Origin: Anthoceros angustus
Taxonomy: Eukaryota > Streptophyta > Anthocerotopsida > Anthocerotales > Anthocerotaceae
Assembly (NCBI GenBank): GCA_010909165.1
Contig: MU008182.1
Span: forward strand, 186,001-250,000
Length of the DNA stretch: 64,000 nucleotides
Reading direction: 5' to 3'
Below the pieces are notes generated by a model that ran no database searches, was not told where the DNA came from, and was given only the letters and a program-made list of their open reading frames with translations. The translations under genes were made by a program, and so were the position numbers. Positions 21,271 to 33,239 of the stretch are shown piece by piece. Every line of letters begins with the position of its first letter. The first letter of the stretch is position 1.

Positions 21271-22348
21271 TGACTCGGGGCTTCATAGAATTTTCTTCTT
21301 ATGCGACTTGAGTTGGAACATACATATGAACATGGGTTTCCATATACAAAAAAAAAAACCAAGGCCGGGTATGCGCGTCATTGGGACCACCGCCACCGCT
21401 CTAAGGCGTGTTATCGCCATCTGACCGAGTATAGGACCCACCATGCGCTCTTCTCCAAACCATTCGCAATGGGGAGATCCGGCAGTCCATCCAATGTGTA
21501 ATATCTAGCAACAATGACCCACCTCCAGACACGCCTCCATCCAAAACCTCGCCTGCAAAAGTTGCAAGCCATCGTCGCGCGTCTTCATCGCAGTTGGGGC
21601 GTGGTGGGCGGCGGTGTGCGTCCACGTTTGGCGTATGGTGCCCTCCACCTCGGCAAGAAATTGGGCTATCCGTTGCTTCCATCCGGCTGCGCCATGCCCA
21701 TTACACTCCGCACAAAGCCGCAAACCATAAGATACGAAGAAACGACATCAAGCCGCATAAAAATATGGCCGACAATTGAGAACGGCTCGCAAATCAAGCG
21801 TAGAATCGACCGCAGTCTTCAATGCGAAACCGGAGGGCAAATGGGTGGGAGGAGGCGAAATGGAAGCCTTATATCCGAGAAAGGCTGCAATTATGACGGC
21901 ATGGAGGATGGACTCATTGGCTGGCGCTACTCGGACAAGTGTGAAGCGTGCATGGAAATATTATTCCCCCTGCCCGTCTGCATTGAGAACGCGCTTTCCA
22001 TTTTAATGTTCGATCATACAATGCTATATACCATGTTTGAGGAGAGGTGTCCTTGGAACATGGTCTTTTCCCAACAAGATACCATGTCATGGAACCATGA
22101 TATTTCCATACCATGCTCCTTGGAACATGGGGATGTCATGATACTCATACATAGGGCGGAAATTATGCATTTGTGTATGTACCTTGTTCCTTGGACCATG
22201 GTATTTGCAAACCATGTCGGGGACATGGTGATGGCATGAGGAAGTTCCTTGGTTGATGGGTTCGATGCCTATATATGTCATGCTATATATATACCGGTAA
22301 CGGCGATGAATGGCATATTGAATGTCACGACAACCGCGATTCTGCACT
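21271..22348. other. Flank between transposase relic and CACTA-1; CATGG-rich repeats
   Basis: No gene is recognised. The 241-codon frame 21514-22239 shows no family pattern. From 22040 to 22230 short words recur: CCTTGGAACATGG twice, CTTGGACCATGG, and several ACCATG/CATGGT words. They look like a degenerate tandem array. ATG-rich frames here are a by-product of these repeats. Confidence 0.45.
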
Positions 22349-22361
22349 CACTACTAGGAAA
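22346..22361. repeat. CACTA-1 left terminal repeat with target duplication ACT
   Basis: ACT followed by CACTACTAGGAAA. The terminal word matches the right end in inverted orientation and the CACTA-2 end at 53234. Confidence 0.93.
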
Positions 22362-22765
22362 GTATACTTTTACTAATTGCGCTTTTACAACAGGGTGCAT
22401 TTTACCACGATCGCCCATTTTACACGCCAATTGAAGGCACCGCTTTCAAGTCCATGTATTATTTTCAAGTATAGCCCGAATTTACTAAACCTCATTCCAA
22501 CTTTATTGTTGTTTGTTTTGCCAAAGGCGCAATTGACGGCAAAACAAAATGGATTTACTACGGGGCACTTGTTACTTACAACAGCTTATGGATGTTACAA
22601 CGATGGCATGTTTGTTTACTACGGCCATCAATTTACTACATGACTTTCTCCATTACAACGGGTTCTTTTACAACATGCCAATGGTATTTTACAACATCCC
22701 ATAGTTTACTACACCTAGAGTTTACAACAAGACTTTACGACGAGTACCGTCTTTACAAAGACTAA
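22362..22765. repeat. CACTA-1 left subterminal repeat zone
   Basis: Dense TTTACTAC, TTACAAC and TTTTACAAC words, about 15 in 400 bp (for example 22557, 22571, 22607, 22632, 22650 and 22667). In known CACTA elements such subterminal motifs bind an element-encoded protein; that role here is by analogy. Confidence 0.7.
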
Positions 22766-22799
22766 TTTAGAATGGGTTTTGATGATAAACCACGCCTTA

Positions 22800-23596
22800 T
22801 TACCCTAAAAGAAAAATCGAGAGGTAACCGTGTACATCGCTTAAGGCTTGGGCTAGGCGACCAGAAACGAGAACAAAGGGGCCGACAGCGGGACAAGCTG
22901 AAAATCCTCCATCGATCATCTCCACATCGCTGCTGAGCCTCAGTAGTAGACTTGCAAAAGTGTCAAGTGCTTCAATCCAATCAAGGAAGCCACAACCTAG
23001 GTCCGGGCGCTCGATGGAGCCCGAGAGGGCAATTTCCATGAAGCATCGCCCATCTCCATTACCCGCCTCTTGAAATCCAAGGCCTCCGCCAGATTGGGGC
23101 GGGCCGGTCGCATCCTCATCTCGACGTGTGTGGGTCGCAGAAGCCTCCGATTCGACCAGCTCGCTCCATGTCCGCGATAAATCTTAGGCACTCCGCCGCC
23201 CACCGCCATCCGGAGGGCCATTTCCTCCAGACATTGGGAAGCCGTTCTTCCTTGCCTCACCGCTTCAAAGCCGTTGTGAGGAGCAAGAAGGAACCATGAA
23301 GCAGTCGAGCAAAATTCACCTTTGCGCGCGAGGGCAAGGAAGAACTTAAGGCCATGCAAATCTAGGAGAATAAGAAGGCTGGATTCGGGCTTCGGAAGAC
23401 CAAAACGCACCATGCAACCGCCGAGTCGAAACAAGCAATGCCTCCATTTATGCCCATCCGCACTAATGGATGCCACGCAGAAACGAGTGGATTCAATGAC
23501 GTCCATTATGAAATGCCCGCGTGCCTTTAGACAAGTGATGTAATCGAGAGCCGGATGGTGTGCAAAATCGGAGTGGTCAACAAGATTCGCTTTCAC
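22800..23596 (-). pseudogene. Unrecognised protein carried by CACTA-1 (one frameshift)
   Basis: A 199-codon frame (23596-22997) is followed, after a shift near 23020, by another 79 codons ending at 22800 (FLDWIEALDTFASLLLRLSS). Together they would be about 270 residues. Near the middle are CLFRLGGCMVRFGLPKPESS and LLILLDLHGLKFFLALARKG; no signal peptide or clear domain is seen. It is oriented against the other CACTA-1 proteins and I see no counterpart in CACTA-2, so it may be captured host sequence. That is inference; low-scoring shadow coding is the alternative. Confidence 0.45.
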
Positions 23597-23629
23597 AAAC
23601 CATAAACCCTAGTTACATATCCCGCCATG

Positions 23630-24410
23630 GAGGCATATATAGCCATGGAAACCCAAGTCTCCTTGGCTTTCGGGTTAGGGTTAGGGTACACCTTAACCCA
23701 TGGAAACATGAGTTAGGGTTTGGTTACACCAAGCCCAAGGAAAACTTGAGTTAGGGTTTGGTTAAAATATCCTTCGCTTGCCGTAATCATCGGAACCGCT
23801 TGCCGATAATGTGCGCACATCTGGAATTGGGCTCGCATCGACGAGGAGGATGGGCGCGGGGCCCCTATGGTGTCCAAGTGTGACCAATGGCGCATGCCAT
23901 GTGCACCCAAATGCAACAGCGTTACATCGCCACATGGGCGGCGTCGAGCTTGATCTCGATCGCGTTCAACACGATCGATGAAAGTGCCCGATCTTGCTCT
24001 CAAGTGGTCAGATGTGGACACTTTAGGGTCGACCGAGTTTCCTTGGACTTTGAGTTCGTGAATCCATGGTTTGACGAACCATGGTTAACAAAACCATGGT
24101 TAACAAAACCCATCGAAAATTCAAATAACATTTCCTTGGGCTTCGGAGCCGTGGTCGGTCTGGATGGTGAAGTTGCCATGGGCACCAAAATCCAAGGACA
24201 CTCACGCCCGGATTGGACTTAGGGTGAAAGAAACAAAATTACATGGCCTATATATAGGCTCATGAAATGGGTTTCCTTGGCTCATGAAAATTGCAAAACT
24301 TTTCCTTGACTTCAAAAGCAAATAACGACTCCTTGGGCTTCAAAGCCGAGTTTGGGTCGGATGGTGAACTTGGGTACCAAAGGCCAAGGACCTTACGCCT
24401 ATATATGGAC
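23630..24410. repeat. Degenerate repeats in CACTA-1 (TTAGGGTTTGG, CCTTGGGCTTC, AACCATGGTTAAC)
   Basis: GAGTTAGGGTTTGGTTACACC-like units recur at 23665-23765. AACCATGGTTAAC occurs twice, at 24078 and 24092. A unit of about 200 bp starting with CCTTGGGCTTC is seen at about 24135 and again, diverged, at about 24330. The GGGTTAGGG words are not a telomere array: they are interrupted and spaced by 30 bp or more. Confidence 0.6.
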
Positions 24411-24859
24411 CGTAAATAATGGATAATAAACCTGTAGTTTGAGTTGGTTTCCGCCATGTTACATCCGCGAAATGAAACTTGTATTGCCTCGCCAGGCCAG
24501 ACGAAGTCCATGTGACTTTGTTCGTCCTCTCTTCTCCCTTGTTCTACTACTTCTCGCCGCAGGGGTTTCACACACCGTGACAACCCTACTTTGAAATTCT
24601 TACTACGCATCGCGCCAGATGGAGGACACATAAGCGTGGTCTAAACCGGCTAAGGTTGAGGTATGTTCTCCTTTTTTCCTCCGCCTAACTGTGCGACCTT
24701 TCCAAAGCTCCGTGAATCATGCCGTCTTGTGTCAGAGATGCCTAAAACGACGAGGAAGATTCAACTGAGCGGAGCCCGATGAGACCGCGCGTGGCGCATT
24801 AGTAGAGGAGATGTACCGTGGAGGCCACGGGACTGGACTAGGCTGGACCCAACTGAATT
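24411..24859. other. CACTA-1 interior, no gene recognised
   Basis: A 123-codon minus-strand frame (24631-24260) overlaps repeat sequence and shows no family pattern. Nothing else is supported. Confidence 0.35.
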
Positions 24860-25260
24860 CACGGAACTCGAAGCCGCAAATTGCTCGCACACACCGGAGA
24901 GCCCAAGGGCAAGTGTGAAAAGAGCTGGGCAAAGTCTCTTGTCAAGATGCCGGGGGAAAGGAGGAGGAGGACTTTGATTTGCCTCTCAAGGCTTCCGGAC
25001 GCGGCAATGGAACAAGAGGGAGGGGAAAGCGCGGTGGGCAAGTTAAGGGTAAGTTCCTCCGTGGGTGGGAGGGTCAGGATGGCGCCGGGAGACAACGGCG
25101 TGGGACGTCATCTACGCCCGAGCGGGTGAAGGACCAAAAACGCGAGCCTGGTCAGCTAGGGCATCAGCCGCCGCATGTTCGGGAGAGGATGAAGACACGA
25201 AAGAGGCCGATTTCACAAGGATGAGTATATTTGAAGAACGGGCATGGGCTCACACCACCT
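24860..25260 (+). pseudogene. Arg/Gly-rich protein relic of CACTA-1
   Basis: A frame around 24979-25224 contains GNGTRGRGKRGGQVKGKF. This matches GNRGRAKRGGRVKG in the intact 492-codon protein of CACTA-2. The position relative to the TNP-like gene and the nearer terminus is the same in both elements (about 2.6-2.9 kb from the end), which supports a shared gene. Flanking sequence is frameshifted. Function is unknown; a basic nucleic-acid-binding linker is a reasonable guess. Confidence 0.45.
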
Positions 25261-26359
25261 CATAAAATCATGGAGAGCGATCTGACTTGACGAGGAAGGC
25301 GCCTGTGAAGGCAAAAGCGGCGACCAAGATCACCGCCCCGGGCCGCTGGGGACGTATCCTCCTATAGGGGGCTGTGATCGATGCACAAGCTGCAGATGCC
25401 GCAGAGGAGGTGGTTGGGGACAATGCACGGCGCCACCACAGAATACATCCAGAGTGCACCAAGATCCTTCCGCCCAAACCCGCCATGAGCCATACATGCT
25501 GACGTTGAGCGTTACCTTAGCAGTAACCATGATGCACTATTGGTAGAAGTTGAAGAGAACGACCGCTGAACCCGCAGGAGAACGTTAAGAAGCTTGAAGC
25601 TATCAACATGGTACCGGCGTAAGACAACATCGGTGGTCTAATTTTGTGAAGCATGTGAAGAGTGCAGAAGGAGCAAACACTGCACTCCTAAAGCTCAGAG
25701 GACACCCTTCCGATCAAACAAATTGCTCATCTTCAACTAGTCGAGCAGACTTGGAGGGTGGCGACAGGAGCAAGCAAAAGTTGCTATACCGCCGAGGAGA
25801 AGAAGACGCATCTTCCTCATGATGCCGTGGATCGAGGAAGATCATATCATTCCAATGGAATGTCGAGATTTGGACATAAAGTGCTCTAGGGGCCCAAGAG
25901 GAAAAGGGTGCACGATGTCCATCACGGTGCTTGCGCCCACATCCATCCTTCGTAAGCCGCCTTCAATGTTTGATCGGCATTTTTAGTTTTAGCTGAAATT
26001 TCAGCGCAAGATGAAATTTCAGGAAATGTCGCCCGCAAGATGAAGAAATGGCCCCAGATGAAATTTTGAGGCTGAATTTCGCGATGAAATTCTGGCGAAA
26101 TTTCGTGCCGTAGATCTAATGGAGGAGCGGCATCGCTTTATGCCATTTGGAGGCTATGCACTAAACATGCGGTGCTGTGCTACATCTTCGTGATCGTCCC
26201 TCCTTTTTGCCCATGAAGGATAGAGTGCATTTTGCAACCCGCCTCTCCGCAATCCTCTCATACATCCCTTTTGGAAGCAAATCAAGCGTGTGTGCTTCAT
26301 GTTGAGACATGTATCGACTTGAGTGGTCCATGGTCTTTGACAAGATTGTCTTGCAATTT
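25261..26359. other. CACTA-1 interior with GATGAAATT repeats
   Basis: No gene is recognised. At 25985-26110 GATGAAATT or GAAATTTC words occur at least six times, a local tandem-like array. Confidence 0.45.
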
Positions 26360-26944
26360 ATGAACCCTAATCAAGTTTTGGAGGAACAATGTTAGGAAGG
26401 AAGTTATTTCTAAGGACAAAAGCGCACCCCAAGTATGTCCCAAAGAGTGTGAAGGAGTCTGGGAGGCCTTTTGAAAGAGGAGCAAGACAAGATGGATGGA
26501 GTTGTTGCCCGAGCCAAAACGGGCCGCCATGAGGAGGAGCAAGGAGGTGGGAAGTAATAGCTATGCATGTTTTGGATATGGCGGAAGGGGTTTCGTTTAG
26601 AGGAAGTTTGCGAGACCCAACCATGGATGAAATCAATCTTGGCACCAATCATGGGGCTTGGCTTACAAAGTTGAAAGAGTTTTGGATCTGAACTAGAACT
26701 CCAGCTTTGGGTCCGCAAGTGGACTCAAAGGGCAAGGACAAGGCGATTAATGTGTGGACCTTGTTGAAGGATGCTATTCCATCAAGGAGTGCGAGAAGGT
26801 CATGGAGGCCATCCTAAAGCGTAATGTCATAGATGACGGTGGATGGTGGGGCATTATCTTCCCGCAGTTGCAAGACAAGCCGAGGATGCTTGAGCATGAT
26901 TCTGTTAGGTCGTTGTCCGTGACTATTGTGTCTATTTTGTGATA
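26360..26944 (+). pseudogene. TNP-like CACTA protein relic
   Basis: In several frames it matches the minus-strand gene at 53628-54226 of CACTA-2. Shared blocks are RNNVRKE / KNNLRKK, YVPKSV / YVPKSLKK, a Gly-rich CFGYGG / CFGFGG, LGTNHGAWLTKLKEFW / VGSRHGTWLNKLRAHW, LGPQVDSKGK / LGPQVDSEGK, AINVWTLL / AVNVWNLL and VMEAILKRNV / VMNAILKKKV. The organisation recalls the second protein (TNPA/Transposase_24-like) of plant CACTA elements, thought to bind subterminal repeats. Broken by stops and shifts. Confidence 0.6.
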
Positions 26945-27134
26945 GCCTGAAGTTCTGTGAACTTGAACCGATTTAAGTTTGTGGTTTTTTTTGGCGGTGG
27001 CAAACCTTTGGGGGGTCTTTGAGTTGAGGTGGGTGGAGAAAATTTTAGATGCCCTGTAGCATGTAGGGGGCTGAGTCTAATATATTGTAGGATGTAGGTG
27101 CAATCACAAATTCTGACTTAACCCACACACCCGC

Positions 27135-27645
27135 CTAGCACCCCTTCATTTTACTACAACAGAGTGCACTTTACTACAAAGAATATAAATTTTACTTTAC
27201 TATCCCTGCTTACTTCAGATTTTACTACGCCTTATTTTGCAGGTGTTTACAACGCCCGTTATAACTACTTCACTGATTAACCTAACCATGGTTACATAAC
27301 TATGGTTTATAAACCATCGTTATTTAACTTCAGTTAATAAACTTGAGTTAATTCACATTGGTTACTTAACCATATTTTATTAACCATGATTACAGCTTGT
27401 TGTAAATGTCGTAGATCAGTAGTAATTGTTGTTGTAAAGTGAATCGTAGTTAAACCCTAACTCATGTACGGTCAACTCAGAAGTACATCGTATGTATGTC
27501 ACATAATACGGTATAGCCATGGTATACGGTGTGAAGACATTACCACGGAAATTAACGCTATGTGTTTACAACGGGCATTTTACTACAAGTGTAGTAATTT
27601 TGTAGTAATGTCCGTAGTAAAGGACACGTTTTCCTAGTAGTGACT
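27135..27645. repeat. CACTA-1 right subterminal zone, terminal repeat and target duplication
   Basis: TTTTACTAC/TTTACTAC words lie at 27150-27240 and 27565-27620. Between them (27283-27400) is a degenerate array of roughly 18-20 bp around TAACCATGGTTA (perfect palindrome at 27283-27294). The end is TTTCCTAGTAGTG, then ACT at 27643-27645. The same arrangement occurs, inverted, at 53234-53640. Confidence 0.85.
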
Positions 27646-28640
27646 TGAGTCATCATGATGCTTGGCTGGCACGCGTTCCTCAAAGTTGTCGGAGGCACGC
27701 CGGCCCGCGAAAGGAATGTGACACCATGCATGTTCCTGGGCGTCAACTTACCCGGGCCATCATCGCGGCATGTGCAATATGCGAAGACGCCCGCCTCTCC
27801 AATCCATACATGGCTCCCAAGGGAGCCGGCGAAACGACCTCCAAAGGCTCGGTTGCGCAATGACCCGAGCCTTGGAACAAAGGCCGGTGGTCCTCCATGA
27901 GGGTTCAATCGGACGAGTGAAAGTGTGGCGATGCGAAGCCGGGGTGAAGGACCGTCGATGCTCAGGCGCTTTGGGCGCCAACGGTTGGGGCGTGAAGACG
28001 CCAACCACCTACTTGCGAGACTGTGCCGTAGCAGGAGGCAAGCACAATTGTCTATTGATGTCTTTGGAGTTTGCCAACGAGCCACCATATGTGAATGGAA
28101 TAATCGAAGGCCTCAGGGATTCGAGGCGGTGAAATGGAGTCGAATGCGAATGCATATGGACGAGGCGCATTTTACATTTGGCGAATACTTTATCGCTCGG
28201 GTTGTGGGATGCTAGGGTTTTGGATGGCTCTCCACGGAATCGGCGAGACACGCTCCTCGCCATGCACACCGGGTTGAAGAAACAGCGAGAATGAATGACT
28301 AGGAGCTTGAGTCTAGCAAGAAAAGAATTGTCCATACATGCTCGAATTGATCCAATTTGGAATGTAGACGGGGAGTTGCTTAACTGCGGATTGTAGATTT
28401 GTTATGGGTGCTATGGCGATGGTAAGCCAAGCCATGCTTAGCTACACAGAAAAGGTTAAGCTTAGGTGACCTTTTTTCTTTGACACTGTGGAATGGGTTT
28501 TTGCATCCTAAGACGCAAAGAGGCCAGCATTTACCCTCTATGTCGTTATAGTCCCAGGATTCGATCCCAAGGAATGGTTTTGTGTCAAGATGTTCTAAAA
28601 CTATGGATTCTAGACCTACCCCTGGCCGATCACTACCCCC
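27646..28640. other. Right flank of CACTA-1, no gene recognised
   Basis: Frames of up to 176 codons (28088-27558, minus) run into the CACTA-1 end and are not credible. Nothing with a family pattern is seen. Confidence 0.35.
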
Positions 28641-30845
28641 TCTCCCTACCACTACCCAAAACCCACCACTGGAAGACTCGCCACCGCAGCGGGTCGGTTC
28701 AACCACCGTGGGCGGGTCCCACTCACGCTGTCAGGGTGACTATTTGTCACCACTCTCCGGCACCTTGGGGTTGGGGCACACACACATGCCCTCACTCCTG
28801 TGAATTTCCGCTCGATCCTTCCCGGAGCTATGCACACAGACCGCGCGCCACTCCCGCCACCTCCCCGCGATTCCACCACTCACTTCCACCTCCCCAACCA
28901 TTTCCGATTTTCCCACACGCACACAATCCCTCACAACAAGACTCATCACCCCTTCGGGACCTTCCTTCCTAAAACCTCTCTCCCTCCTCAGGCACATGCA
29001 CCCCACCTTGGGCCATGCACTCACACAGACCCACCTTGGGCCACAGACTCTCCTGAATAAACACGTGGCAGCTTGGGAAAGAAGATCGAAAGAAAACACT
29101 GCCGCTTGGCGATTTGGCCTCCAGCCTCAACCTCCGCTGCAACCCCTACCTCTTCCCCACGCCACACCCCCTGCGTGAGCTTGGCCACCCGCCTCGACCA
29201 TCCAGGATCTTCCCGCCTTCTTGTGACAGAAAGCGGTGCATCGAACGAGTTTGATGCGATCGACGCCTCCAACCAACCTCGCATAGCTTCAACACACGGA
29301 AGTTCACACCGAATTGTCAAGAGAGACTCAAGGGTCTTATACATTCACCGTGGATTTCCACACCTCACTCCTACCAAAGGTTCAGAAAATATGGCCCACT
29401 ACCACGAGCGCCTCCTACCAATTCAGAAACTACAGCCGTCCTCAAAACATCCTATCCCCTACCCCAAAAGAAGCCTGGCCTATGATGTCGCCCCTAAAAT
29501 CAGCTGCTGGGTTGTCGCTTAGCCTCGGCCGGGGGTTCCCTGCCTCGCCCGCCACGCCCGATCCGAGCGATTCTCCCCAAAACCTCCACTCACTGCCACC
29601 GCTCGCAGCTTTCTGCCTTCCATGGGCGCGGCCTATAGGCCCTATGCCCGTTATTCCGCCTCATGGACAGCCACACCGTGTGCTCCTCCTCCACGCCTCC
29701 GCCGCCATTTCCTCGATCACCACTTGGGGGTAGGCCCCGCCCTGCTCGAAGAAACGCCTGTGGCGGCCAAGATGTGCCCAATAGTTTCGCCTCCCCGCCC
29801 CAACAACCACATACACATTTAGAGTGAGCACCGCCACCATGCGTGTGCTGTGACATGAGCATCCTCATCCAGACGCAGAGCACAATACGCCTTCCTGAGG
29901 TTCTTACCTCTCCTCCGTGGACAATCCCGAGCCACCGCCCGAATCCAGGGGATCGATCCACCGCAGCCTCGCTGGACTTCCCCACCGGTTCCTCCTTCCG
30001 CGACGGTGGTTGCTTTAGCCACCGTGGTGGTAGTTTCCACTGGTGGCTTGCCAGGTTGCCGTGGCTTCTTGGTTTGGCCATCTCTTGACTCGCCCTAGCT
30101 TCATCTCTCTCTCGCCATATCTCTCCGCCACCTTCTTGAATTTCTCCAGAGGCGCCATTGTTTCCATTGTTCCCGGCTCATGAGACCTCATCTTGAAGCT
30201 CTCAATCAGGCATGCGCCTTGACCTGATTCACTAAGGCCTCCTGCTGGGTGGACATGGCCTTCCCTCGTGCCTTGCATAGGGCCGCCTAGCATTCTGCCT
30301 CAAGGCCCTCCCCACCTTGTTCTCGCCTAGGCTCTCCAACTTCTCCTTGAGCAACTTTTCCTTGGCCTGCACTCTCCCAGTGAGAGCCATCCTGGTCGAG
30401 GAGATCCGCCTGCCTCGAGCCATGGTCAAGTGGCCCAGATTCTGGGCTGCCCCGTGCCCATTCCTCCACAACACCGACGCGAGTGTCACCTGCCTCCACT
30501 TCACCGGACGGGTCAAATGTCGCCAAAATGTTGAGTCTTTGACTTGGCTATCGAAACTAACCTCTTCTTCTAGGGGTTGGTTTGCCACTACTTCCTCATC
30601 CGCCTCCAATCTCTCCTAGCGGCAGACTCCTCCCCTGACCCGAGAGGGGCAACAACTTGTCTTCCTTTATTTTCTCCTCCTTCACTGCTCGCCGATTTCG
30701 ACCGTGACCCTAGGTTGTGGGTTCCTCTTCTGGCCGTCCTTCCTTCTTCGCCGACCCCTGCTCACCGCCGCCTCCGCTTGCCCTTGGAAACCTCCCCACC
30801 TTCATCCGAATCTTCTAGGGAGGCGATTCCCAACCGGAATCCTTC
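28641..30845 (-). pseudogene. Coiled-coil tail of element relative D (frameshifted)
   Basis: On the minus strand, downstream of the Gag-like block at 31094-30846, frames at 30609-30232 and 30293-30015 carry a charged helical stretch (VQAKEKLLKEKLESLGENKV) and LEKFKKVAERYGEREMKL. This mirrors the Gag-like-plus-coil order of copies A-C. The rest (28641-30000) is C/T-rich on the plus strand with no recognisable product, possibly an LTR-type end. Confidence 0.4.
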
Positions 30846-31094
30846 CTAATCCTCCTCCTCCTCTACCTTGAGTTCCCGACCGCCCAGCCCATGAAGGGCG
30901 CATACGCCCAACTCCGCTAGACACCCGAATGCGCGAATACATGAATTAGAAAAGGTGAAATCAAGGAGGGCCGAGGGGAGAGCAAATTCGCCTCTCCTCC
31001 TGTGCTCTTCAAAGATCATCCGCCCCCAATCGATTTGTGTACCTTTAACCACCTCATGAAGAAAGACCGTGAAGTGGTCCGCCATATGATCCAA
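30846..31094 (-). pseudogene. Gag-like block of element relative D
   Basis: An 82-codon frame begins MDHMADHFTVFLHEVVKGTQ and continues IDWGRMIFEEHRRRGEFALP and SALLDFTF. It lines up with copy C of the other element (VDHMGDNLLVFLHALMRGKR, ADWGRIIFARI, PPPSALSPFILHVWGH). The shared pattern DHM.D...VFLH...G...DWGR.IF and PSAL..F defines a diverged relative. Function: probably the structural protein of a retroelement; the PF20167-like assignment is an inference. Confidence 0.6.
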
Positions 31095-32160
31095 CTTCCG
31101 CTCAGAAACACAAAATCCACTTGGCTAATCCCAGCAGACACGAGTTGGCGAGTCACCCATCCATTGTTCACCCTCACTTCTCCAGGCTTCATGAGCGCAG
31201 CCTCGTGGTCTTCTTTCTGGGGTCAATTACCAAGCTTCCATCCTCCGATGCTTCCATATACATCGCCGAAAGAGTCCCAAATCCCGCTTTGGCCTCTTCC
31301 TCCTCCCTCTTGCAACTTGGTTCTCAATTGCCGCACTCTTGCACCAATGTCAATGTCAGAACACCATTTCTTCTCCATAAATTCCCCAGCTCCGCACCAG
31401 TCGCTCTCACCTTCCAAAGGGTCCATGTTGGGCCACCGCATGGTGGAATTTCACCAGCCTGGGCGCCATCTCCTTTCTCCTTGTTTCTTCAGAAAGAACC
31501 CGACCTCCCGCAGACGTCGTGAAGGGAACACCACCGCACGCCTCCTCCACTCCTGCGCGCCTTGCCTCCCCTCTTTTCCTCCTTCGCTACGCTACGCCTG
31601 GTTTCCTTCCTCCGCCACCGCTCCGCTCGACCGCCACGCGACCGCAACAGAGACTCCCAGGCGCGGCTGCGCCTGCCGCAGCCCGCCCGACGCCCGGAAA
31701 TTCGACCAGGGGTGTGTCCGCTCGCTGCGCCCGACTCGCCGCCTCCGCCACTAGGGTTGTAAACTCCCCGTCTCAGACGTCCTGCTCTTCGCCACCGTGG
31801 AACTGCTACCTCCCGCTTGATCAAGAATGTGGCAAGGCACCTAACATATATAGACACTTTCTTATTTCTAAAATCACCAAAACCCAAGGACTCTATCTCC
31901 GACCTACCTATCCGGGTCGAAAACCTAAGGTTCAAAAAGAAAATTATTATCCCAAGGGCCAAGGACCATTCTCGTATAAAAGACCTTACCCAGCGATTCT
32001 CAAAGCACTTTGCTATACAAACACTCCCAAAACAAAAAATCGCTCATCCCGACACTGTAGAGGGGTTAGTGTATATGTGGTCTCCACAGACATCGATTCG
32101 TGGGAAGGCATTGCTCCTCGCAAAGTATATGTTATATGAGTTGTGTGAATCGCCATAGGA
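31095..32160. other. Upstream part of element relative D; CT-rich, no gene fixed
   Basis: Minus-strand frames at 31441-31223 (VRQLRTKLQEGGG...) and 31962-31489 may belong to the N-terminus or leader of relative D. Plus-strand frames of up to 250 codons (31002-31754) are Ser/Pro-rich shadows. Near 31845 ACATATATAGACAC could be a TATA box. Confidence 0.35.
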
Positions 32161-33239
32161 ATGAAACTAAAATAGAGATTTAAAATGTCCTCAATGGAAA
32201 GCGAATGTGGTCAGAAACGGCACCCGTTATGCCATAACAAGAGATTACTTGAAGTGTAACAAGACATGCACGCCATCAAAATGCCGTGTCTCTGACCACC
32301 ACCGCTACCTGTCTGCATGCGTGAAGCGGGTGCATGGGGTTTTGTGTGTGGTCATTTGAAAGGCAGAACATTTATCACAAGCCATCACAACTTCACTCAA
32401 ATCTTATCGCATCTCCGCACCACCGCCGACGGGACTAATCGATGGCCTACCATGGACCAATTTTCCTGGTGTCATTTCAACAACGGGCGAAGAAACCAGG
32501 TAACCGGATGGTCCGCCGTCTGAACCCCGACGCCTTCCATACGACCCAGGCGAAAGCCACACATGGTTGGCGCACTAAGTCACTAAAGGTGGTCGGCAAC
32601 ATGAGGCTAATGGTCAGAACATGGCGTGGCGGCGCTGAGGAATTCAACCTCCCATCTCCGCACACCGACTTGCACGCCGAGTGGGGGATACACCGATCAC
32701 CATGGAGTTCCCACACCAGACACGGTAAGACCACGCGATCCCATCTCATTCCAAGCGAGTGTCCGATCCAGAAGCCCATGACAATCGATGGCGCAGTATT
32801 CGATTTCCGACGCGGACTATCGGGCAAATGGCAATGCAACTGTCATCCGGAGGCGAAGACGAAGGCGTTTGCCACCACAACGCTCACATATACCCACCCG
32901 ACGGCGCGTGATTCGCAGAGGTCAAGGAAATGCGCGATCCGACCTCAGTTGGCGGCCGCATTGCATAATGCTTGGGGTCGGAGCTTTGTTGCGGCGGTGG
33001 GCAATCAAGGGCATGCGCATCAGAAATGGGCCACCTTCGCTTGACCACATGGACAACACGCACTGCCATGTTTGGTGAGAAAACATGGAATGTCGGGTTC
33101 GAGAGCGGCCCATCCATGGCACCCGTGGCAACGCAAACCTCCCGGGATGAGGAAGTGGAAGGTGGAGGCGTTGGCAAGGTGAATGAGTTGCTATTCGGGG
33201 CTTGACACAAGACACAAGGAATTCTTGAACTCATTCGGA
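32161..33239. other. No gene recognised
   Basis: The largest frame is 32442-33044 (200 codons, plus). It shows no family pattern and overlaps equally long frames on the other strand. Confidence 0.35.

Larger units (their letters stand above)
22349..27642 (+). mobile_element. CACTA-1: complete CACTA DNA transposon (5,294 bp)
   Basis: The left end is CACTACTAGGAAA at 22349-22361, and the right end is its inverted copy, TTTCCTAGTAGTG, at 27630-27642. Both ends are flanked by the same 3 bp, ACT (22346-22348 and 27643-27645), the target-duplication length typical of CACTA elements. Subterminal zones are full of TTTACTAC and TTTACAAC words. Inside are a minus-strand ORF relic, arrays of short repeats, an Arg/Gly-rich protein relic and a TNP-like protein relic near the right end. 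I see no transposase core within the element, so it probably depended on transposase supplied from elsewhere, such as a copy like the relic at 19-21 kb. Confidence 0.93.

Noticed and set aside
23640-23770. Telomere-like GGGTTAGGGTTAGGG
   Set aside because: Only two consecutive units; the rest are separated by 30 bp or more of unrelated sequence, so it is part of a local degenerate repeat inside CACTA-1.
27558-28088. 176-codon minus-strand ORF
   Set aside because: Starts in the flank and ends inside the CACTA-1 terminal repeat; not a gene.
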